Positions 6,101 to 10,529 of a stretch of 10,529 nt of DNA are shown here, in pieces. The position numbers and the translations under genes are program-made. Positions within the stretch are counted from its first letter, which is position 1, and every line of letters starts with the position of its first letter. The DNA is from DATGQT01 sp033720695 (GTDB lineage: Bacteria; Bacteroidota; Rhodothermia; Rhodothermales; Rubricoccaceae): positions 1 to 10,529 of the forward strand of contig JAWWCA010000127.1 of assembly GCA_033720695.1 (NCBI GenBank). The letters are read 5' to 3'. Below the pieces are notes generated by a model. That model was not told the origin of the DNA and searched no databases. It saw only the letters and a list, made by a program, of their open reading frames with translations.

Positions 6101-9100
6101 CACGCACGCCTTCGGCGCCCTTCACCAGGGCGGGTACCAGACGCTGGAGGTGAACTTCGACGACTTCGATCCGGGCGAGACCTTCCGGTTCTCGGTCGAC
6201 ATGGACCCGACCTCTATCACGGGGACGCCGGCGCCGGGGCCGGGCGACTCCGGCAGCATCTCCGGGCTGGAGCTGAGCGGCACGACCGTGACGGTCCTGT
6301 TCAGCGACGGCTCCACCCACACGGCCCCGCTGTTCCGGGGTGCCGAGGGGGCCGGCGTTGGGGCCAGCACCACGCTCGGCGGCGGTGAGAACCTCGTCCG
6401 CAGCCCCGCCCCGGCGCAGCCTCAGATCAGCGTGGCGGGCGTCGCGCTCGCGCCGGTCCCCGAGCTGCCGGCCCACTTCCAGGTCGCCACCGTGGCGCGG
6501 GCCGATCCGACCGTCCACGTGGACGCGCCCGTGGGGTCGACGGTCCGCCTCCTCGTTCTGGAGGCGGCCCTGTTCGAGCCTGCCGGGGGCGGGAGCGACA
6601 TCGATCCGTTCGAGGCCAACAGCGTGACGGCGGTCTCGGAGCAGACGGCCACGGTGACCGACCCCGGCGGCGTCGACTTCGCCGTGACGCTCGCACCCAT
6701 CGACGCCAGCAGCGACCCCGAGGCCACGACGACGCTGAACTACCTCGCGGCCGTGGTCGAGGACCCGGCGGACGGGATGACGGGACCGCTCTCGGACGTC
6801 GCGATCCTCGCCTACGACCCGTCGCTGGTGCCGCTCGTCCTCTACCGCGTCAACGCTGGTGGCGGCACGGTGGCCGCCATCGACGGGGAGATCGACTGGG
6901 AGGGCGACACGGAGGCCGACCCGGCGCCCTACCACAACCTCACCTGCGGCGGCTGCAACCGGACCTCCAGCCACGACCCCCCGCTGAGCGTGGACCCCTC
7001 GGTGGATCAGGCCACGACCCCGCTCTCCCTCTTCGAGACCGAGCGGTGGGACCCCTCCTTCGACCCGGAGATGCACTGGTCCTTCCCCACCGGCGACGGC
7101 CTGTTCACGCTCCGCCTCTACCTCATGAACGGGTACGGCGGGACGAGCGAGCCGGGCGAGCGCATCTTCGACGTCAACGTCGAGGGCGGCGTGCTGGAGA
7201 TCGACGACCTCGACCTGTCAGGGGAGTACGGGCACCGGCACGCTGTCGCCTTCGACGTCCCCGTCACCGTGGCCGACGGCACCCTCGACATCGACTTCTT
7301 CCACGAGGTCGAGAACCCGCTCGTCAACGCCATCGAGGTGCTCAACGACGGGGGGCCAGTCGCCAACCGACCGCCCGTGCTCGACCCCCTGCCCGACCAG
7401 GCCCACGTCGAGGGCGACCGGCCGGACCTGGCCATCGGGGCCATGGATCCCGACCCGAACCAGAACCTCACCTTCAGCGCCTCGGGCCTCCCGCCCGGCC
7501 TCGACATCGAGCCCACCAACGGGCACGTCTACGGCGCGATCGCCGCGGGCGCCGCTGCGGGCAGCCCCTACGCCGTCGTCGTCACCGTCACCGACGACGG
7601 CAACCCGATGCTCAGCGACAGCGGGGCGTTCTCGTGGGCCGTCGAGGAGCACCTCCCGACGATCACGATCACGGCCCCGGCCGACGGCAGCACCCTCCCC
7701 TCCGCCGATGTCGAGGTGAGCTGGACCACGGGCGGCACGCTCCTGACCGACCGCGTCCATCTCGTCCTCGACGGCGACGGCGCCAACGCCATCACCGGGC
7801 TGCCCCTCGACGGCAGCCACACCCTCCCCGCCCTGGCCGACGGGCCGCACACCGTCACCGCGCAGGTGGCCGCCCTGGCCGAGTCCGTCTATACCAACCC
7901 CGAGGCCACCGACGAGGTCGCCTTCACCGTCGACACGAGCCTGTCGGGCGCGCCGAGCGCGCTCCTCCTGATCAACCCCGGCGGCCCCTTCGGCATCAGC
8001 ACGTTCACCAACAACTCCTTCCGGCTCTCCAACACCGGCGACGTCGACATCACGAGCGTCTCGCTCGACATCTCGACGGCGTATTTCCCGGACATCATCT
8101 TCGACCCCTCGGGCACGGGCGGCGACACGACCGCGAAGTGCCTCACGCCCAACGACACGGTCGGCGACCCCGGCTTCGTGGTGCCCGCCGACCCCTGCGT
8201 CGATCCCTTCAGCCAACCGCACGACGCCGACGGCGACGGCACCGGCGACCCCGACGACGGCTACGACGTCATCACGCTCGACTTCACCGACTTCAACGGC
8301 GGCGAGCAGTTCAACTTCTCCGTCGACCAGGACCCCAACTCGATCAAGGGCGACGACACGGCGGGCGACGCCGGCTCCATCTCCGGCTTCGAGAACATCG
8401 GCGGGACGCTCACCGTGACGTTCGCGAACGGGGCCGTGGTGACGACGAACGTGTGGGAGCAGGGGAGCAACGGCGGCGGCGAGGCCGTGGTGCTCGGGAC
8501 GCCGGCCCCGGCCGCGCCCACCCTCGGCACCCCCGTCCCGCTCACGCCGCTCGACGGCGACCGCGCCGGGGCCGCGGTGTCCAGCCCGGACCAGACGCTC
8601 ACGCTCACTGGCCCGCCCGACGCCCCCTACACCCTCCTCCAGGTCGACGGTCGGCTCTACATCGACAAGGGCGGCGGCGGGTACGACATCGACCCCTTCG
8701 AGGCCAACGAGGCCGTGGCGAAGGTGCTCTACACCGGCACGCTCGACGGGAGCGGCGCGGCCAGCGTCCCCGTGACGCTGCTCCAGACGCCGGGCTCCGG
8801 CGGCGCCCCCGACGCCGGCCTCAACTACTTCATCGCCGTCATCGACGGGCAGGACGGGCAGACGAGCGCCACCTCGAACGTGATCGTGCTCGAGCTCGCC
8901 GACACGGTCTCCTTCGCGGTGATGTACGAGGAGGGCTGGCGCCTCGTCTCCCTCCCCGTCGGCGTGGCCGACCCCGACTACCTCGTCGTCTTCGACCCCG
9001 CCAGCGGCGGGGACCCGGACAACGCCCAGAACGTCGTCCCCGGCACCCTCTTCGAGTTCGACGGCACGTATTCCACCCCGGACCCGCCCGACCTCACCGT

Positions 9101-10283
9101 CGGCGTCGGCGCCTGGCTCCTGTTCGCGCAGGCCTCGAATCTCACCCTCGAAGGCGTGGCCGTGCCGATGACTGACCGGGCCATCGCGCGCGACGGCTGG
9201 TACCTCTTCGGGGGTCCGTCGTGTACGCTCCCGGTCAGCGCTCTCGAAGGCCATCCGGACATCGTGGACGGGACCGTCTACGGGTTCGACGGGATGTACG
9301 TCACCCCGACGGCGCTGGAGCCGGGGCAGTCGTACTGGGCCCGCGTGGCCGACGGCGCGTCGCCCACGACGATCACGCTCGACTGCGGGACCGCCACACG
9401 TCCGGATCCGCCGGCCCTTGCCGCGGCCGCGGGCGACGGCCTCCGAGCCCCCAGCCCCGTCGCAGGTCGTCGAGCCGGGACCGCCGGCCGCGCGGCCTCG
9501 GCCGACCAGGCCGCCAGGGCAGAGGCGTCCGAGAGCGCCGGGCGAGCGGATCGGCGGAGACCGGCGGGGGCCCGAGCCCACGCGGTGACACCGGACCCCG
9601 ACCTCACCGCCTTCGGTGCCGTCACCGTCGCCGACGCGGACGGGCGCGCTCGGACGCTCCGGCTCGGCGCCACGCTGCCCGGCGGCGCGGAGTCGGACCG
9701 GTTCGGCCTCCCCCCGGTCCCGCCGCCGGGCGCGTTCGACGCCCGGTTCGACGGGGACACCCGGCTCTCCGAGGGGGCCGAGGCACTCGTCCGGGTCCAG
9801 GCGTCGGCCTTCCCCCTCCGGATCGAGGCCGACCGGCTCCCCAATGGAGCCGAGGCCTACGACCTCGACGTGCTCGCCGCGGGCAAGGTCGTCGCGACGC
9901 ATCGGCTGGAGCGGAACCGCCCCGTCGAGGTCGCGGCGACGGACCTCCAGGCGCCCGACGGCCTGACGCTCCACCTCCGGCCGGCGGCGGTGGAGGCACT
10001 CCCGGCCGCCTTCGCCCTCGTCGGAGCGTACCCGAACCCGACCCGCCGGGAGGCGACGGTGGCCTTCGACCTCCCCGAAGCCGCCGACATCCGCCTGGAG
10101 GTGTACGACCTGCTGGGCCGGCGCGTCGTCGTCGTCGAGGAGCCGTCGGTCGAGCCGGGCGCTGCGCGAACGCTCCGCCTCCGGGCCGAGGGGCTCGCGA
10201 GCGGGACCTACCTCCTCCGCCTCGAAGCCAGGCTCTCGTCCGGCACCGCCTCTGCGACGAGCCGCCTCACCATCTTCCGATAG
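3162..10283 (+). CDS. Giant secreted multidomain protein with type IX secretion C-terminal sorting domain, 2373 aa
   Basis: Exported, probably surface-bound protein. A basic N-terminus and hydrophobic core end in SSVLA|Q (signal peptide about 1-40). Residues 55-585 look like a soluble glucose/sorbosone dehydrogenase-type beta-propeller: repeated strand motifs (LYVSTQFGDLYAY; LYVTSSD), EENH with His198, and VYSPGYRNAYDVV (326-338), which resembles the GHRNPQG region of PQQ sugar dehydrogenases. Catalysis is unproven. Then come: Asp-rich thrombospondin-3-like calcium loops (585-657); a lectin/LamG-like beta region (658-901); module A (907-1222); a malectin-like domain (1223-1394) starting YRVNAGGG; two Ig-like domains (1402-1497, 1498-1591); module B (1599-1912); two GW repeats (1925-2074); an Arg/Ala linker (2077-2142); a beta domain; and the sorting domain (about 2284-2373) with AYPNPTRREATVAFDL, VYDLLGRRV and GTYLLRLE. 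The composition is very acidic except for the linker. The ATG at 3162 gives a complete signal peptide; no Shine-Dalgarno is visible. Carbohydrate binding at the surface is the likely role, by inference. Confidence 0.9.
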   Translation: MTATTKPRPRRLRIPLRHGRLRRVYLALLVGVCGASSVLAQSPPPFSDSGLQGAMPQFPTSLQFGPDDRLYVSTQFGDLYAYTVVRNGADDYVVTTTELINLVADGIPNHDDDGTPSTEPRRQVTGLLVGGTAQQPVLYVTSSDPRIGAGENGGDQGLDTNSGILTRLTCTSGIVGGVCQNWQEVDLLRGLPRSEENHSSNGMDLDAATNTLYLTSGGSVNMGAPSNNFAGTTEYYLSAAILSVDLGALEAMPVFTDPRNGRAFVYDLPTLDDPTRPNLAPGDPGYPYAAGHPYHDDGYLVDVGDPFGGNNGLNQAISEPGGPVQVYSPGYRNAYDVVLTESGDLYTWDNGPNTGWGGTAHIYASDGTYKGYDPALFDHGAGDYCTNEINEDGAQGHGDPLKFISDPGYYGGHQTPIRAFPGLSGVYNYIEDADGDWVHDGPPGGYSFYDLLPSWLDAADFPDNPVECAYTSLDDALDTINASTNGLAEYTASNFEGAMTGDLIAASWGGNVYRCKPDGDGGLVDLPGSGSGTTEGLCEVLFGGFAYRPLDLTAQGDGDVFAGTIWAATYGEDAVTVFEPQDFSDCDPSDPDGDADGDGYTNGDEQDNGTNPCSAANTPSDHDGDFVSDLNDPDDDNDATPDVDDPFALDPDDGTTTGLPLSYPLFADDPGTGLFGVGFTGLMLPEDGATTWLDLYDEANLAAGGTAGLFTVEEVSRGDALGAENAQDNGFLFGVDVDTGTPPFVVQVRLYPPYFAVGGTSQPPQEGQSFGFFVGTGGQDDFLRVAFNANGGVGGIEVVKETGGTATPAQYANGDWGGTDILSASSVDLLLLLDPQALTAQPRIALNGNPAVFDLGAPIDLPAGWLDPSDGRGLAVGTVSTAGPNAPLFSATWDAFDVFEAPSQARALVQVTPAGGINASTFGANSISIENLSASATITGVVFDTRTGLLPDVVFDPTGGAGDTTFKDFTPDTEGGTGQSTHAFGALHQGGYQTLEVNFDDFDPGETFRFSVDMDPTSITGTPAPGPGDSGSISGLELSGTTVTVLFSDGSTHTAPLFRGAEGAGVGASTTLGGGENLVRSPAPAQPQISVAGVALAPVPELPAHFQVATVARADPTVHVDAPVGSTVRLLVLEAALFEPAGGGSDIDPFEANSVTAVSEQTATVTDPGGVDFAVTLAPIDASSDPEATTTLNYLAAVVEDPADGMTGPLSDVAILAYDPSLVPLVLYRVNAGGGTVAAIDGEIDWEGDTEADPAPYHNLTCGGCNRTSSHDPPLSVDPSVDQATTPLSLFETERWDPSFDPEMHWSFPTGDGLFTLRLYLMNGYGGTSEPGERIFDVNVEGGVLEIDDLDLSGEYGHRHAVAFDVPVTVADGTLDIDFFHEVENPLVNAIEVLNDGGPVANRPPVLDPLPDQAHVEGDRPDLAIGAMDPDPNQNLTFSASGLPPGLDIEPTNGHVYGAIAAGAAAGSPYAVVVTVTDDGNPMLSDSGAFSWAVEEHLPTITITAPADGSTLPSADVEVSWTTGGTLLTDRVHLVLDGDGANAITGLPLDGSHTLPALADGPHTVTAQVAALAESVYTNPEATDEVAFTVDTSLSGAPSALLLINPGGPFGISTFTNNSFRLSNTGDVDITSVSLDISTAYFPDIIFDPSGTGGDTTAKCLTPNDTVGDPGFVVPADPCVDPFSQPHDADGDGTGDPDDGYDVITLDFTDFNGGEQFNFSVDQDPNSIKGDDTAGDAGSISGFENIGGTLTVTFANGAVVTTNVWEQGSNGGGEAVVLGTPAPAAPTLGTPVPLTPLDGDRAGAAVSSPDQTLTLTGPPDAPYTLLQVDGRLYIDKGGGGYDIDPFEANEAVAKVLYTGTLDGSGAASVPVTLLQTPGSGGAPDAGLNYFIAVIDGQDGQTSATSNVIVLELADTVSFAVMYEEGWRLVSLPVGVADPDYLVVFDPASGGDPDNAQNVVPGTLFEFDGTYSTPDPPDLTVGVGAWLLFAQASNLTLEGVAVPMTDRAIARDGWYLFGGPSCTLPVSALEGHPDIVDGTVYGFDGMYVTPTALEPGQSYWARVADGASPTTITLDCGTATRPDPPALAAAAGDGLRAPSPVAGRRAGTAGRAASADQAARAEASESAGRADRRRPAGARAHAVTPDPDLTAFGAVTVADADGRARTLRLGATLPGGAESDRFGLPPVPPPGAFDARFDGDTRLSEGAEALVRVQASAFPLRIEADRLPNGAEAYDLDVLAAGKVVATHRLERNRPVEVAATDLQAPDGLTLHLRPAAVEALPAAFALVGAYPNPTRREATVAFDLPEAADIRLEVYDLLGRRVVVVEEPSVEPGAARTLRLRAEGLASGTYLLRLEARLSSGTASATSRLTIFR
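5880..6827 (+). repeat. Internal protein repeat module A (residues 907-1222)
   Basis: A 316-residue unit that recurs as module B at residues 1599-1912. Shared landmarks in the same order are PDVVFDPTGGAGDTTFK, FRFSVDMDPTSITG, GDSGSISG, SDIDPFEAN and LNYLAAVVED. The first half looks like a beta-sandwich and the second like a fibronectin/Ig-type fold. I do not recognise the unit as a named family. Confidence 0.7.
7956..8897 (+). repeat. Internal protein repeat module B (residues 1599-1912)
   Basis: The second copy of the unit described at 5880-6827, almost the same length (314 residues) but diverged. It keeps PDIIFDPSGTGGDTTAK, FNFSVDQDPNSIKG, GDAGSISG, YDIDPFEAN and LNYFIAVID. Relative to module A it has an extra segment with two Cys and an Asp-rich loop (DADGDGTGDPDD) that could bind calcium. 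The malectin-like and two Ig-like domains separate the two copies. Confidence 0.7.
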
Positions 10284-10287
10284 CCCT

Positions 10288-10314
10288 CGAGGGAGCGCCC
10301 CGGCGCGCCCCTCG
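10288..10314 (+). terminator. GC-rich stem-loop just after the stop codon
   Basis: CGAGGG (10288-10293) pairs with CCCTCG (10309-10314), and inner GCGC arms can add pairs, starting 5 nt after the TAG at 10281-10283. The position suits a transcription terminator or 3'-end stabiliser of the giant gene. No T-run follows, so it is not a canonical intrinsic terminator. Confidence 0.35.
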
Positions 10315-10326
10315 CTCCACCGACCC

Positions 10327-10529
10327 GATCGTGCCGACCTGCGCCGGATCGCTCGCCCTCCACCAGCACCCCCGCCCCCGGGGCCGGAGGCGCGTTGCGT
10401 CGAAGAGGCCTTCCGTCGAGGCCTGCACGCCGCCTCGGCCGTGCCCCGGGCACGGTTCGTGCGGCTCCTCCCCGAACCCGTGGAGATCGGGGGGGCGTTC
10501 CCTGAGGCCCCGAGCCGGCGCGCCGCGCC
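10327..10529 (+). other. Open frame of uncertain status at the right edge
   Basis: A frame starting before 10327 stays open to the window end. Its later part reads EARCVEEAFRRGLHAASAVP and RARFVRLLPEPVEIGG, with codon choice like the other genes. There is no ATG; GTG at 10441 or an upstream CTG would be needed, and no ribosome site is seen. A perfect 17-nt palindrome, CCGTGCCC-C-GGGCACGG, lies at 10439-10455. It could be the beginning of a further gene or only GC-rich spacer. I recognise no domain. Confidence 0.2.

Noticed and set aside
2898..7076. 1392-residue minus-strand open frame opposite the giant gene
   Set aside because: Long antisense frames are expected opposite GC3-rich, Asp/Gly-rich genes. 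The product is low-complexity Val/Gly/Arg/Glu with no domain, whereas the plus strand gives a signal peptide and known domains.
7046..9175. 709-residue plus-strand open frame in a second frame of the giant gene
   Set aside because: Arg/Pro/His-rich translation typical of an off-frame read. It lies wholly inside the well-supported gene.
7218..9974. 918-residue minus-strand open frame
   Set aside because: Same reason: antisense shadow of the giant gene, biased composition and no recognisable motif.
1..10529. CRISPR arrays, tRNA/rRNA genes, transposases
   Set aside because: No regularly spaced repeats, tRNA cloverleaf or transposase-like product was seen on either strand.

Overview
High-GC window in which nearly every codon of the large gene ends in G or C. 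It carries a very large secreted protein with a C-terminal Por-secretion (type IX) sorting domain, and a Bacteroidota-type sugar transferase. Shine-Dalgarno signals are weak or absent. Together these suggest a high-GC member of the Bacteroidota/Rhodothermota group (Rhodothermales or Rubricoccaceae-like, probably marine). This is an inference from protein style, not a database placement.

Left part (1-1215, all minus strand): part of a lasso-peptide (RiPP) gene cluster, read from right to left as B1 (PqqD-like leader-recognition protein, 1215-925), B2 (transglutaminase-fold leader peptidase, overlapping B1), a 67-residue precursor peptide (303-100), and the first 26 codons of a gene cut by the window edge whose N-terminus resembles lasso-associated HPr-kinase-like proteins. 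B1 would bind the YxxPxL motif of the leader. B2 would cut before a core starting GNLRRCEE. An asparagine-synthetase-like cyclase (C) would close Gly1 onto Glu8 or Glu7, and the kinase-like protein might phosphorylate a C-terminal Ser. The cyclase and any transporter are not in the window and are expected beyond position 1. The predicted core has one Cys in the ring (core 6) and one in the tail (core 14), the layout of a disulfide-pinned class III lasso. This is the most interesting item here. The B2-precursor gap and the leader of B1 both contain inverted repeats that may regulate expression.

Middle (1377-2561, minus): a two-part protein with a methyltransferase-like N-terminal half and a C-terminal bacterial sugar transferase (exopolysaccharide/O-antigen initiation type). 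It is co-directional with the lasso genes but separated from them by 161 nt, so a link in function is not shown. The following 600 nt (2562-3161) form a divergent intergenic region. It has an AT-richer patch with a possible promoter and two strong hairpins. One hairpin contains a sequence that also occurs in the 3' tail of B2.

Right part (3162-10283, plus): one giant gene for a 2373-residue secreted, Asp-rich, mosaic adhesin/enzyme-like protein. Its order is signal peptide, sugar-dehydrogenase-like beta-propeller, thrombospondin-3-like calcium loops, lectin-like domain, repeat module A, malectin-like domain, two Ig-like domains, repeat module B, two GW-type repeats, an Arg/Ala-rich linker, a beta domain and a type IX sorting domain. 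A GC-rich stem-loop follows the stop. The last ~215 nt hold no gene that I can support.
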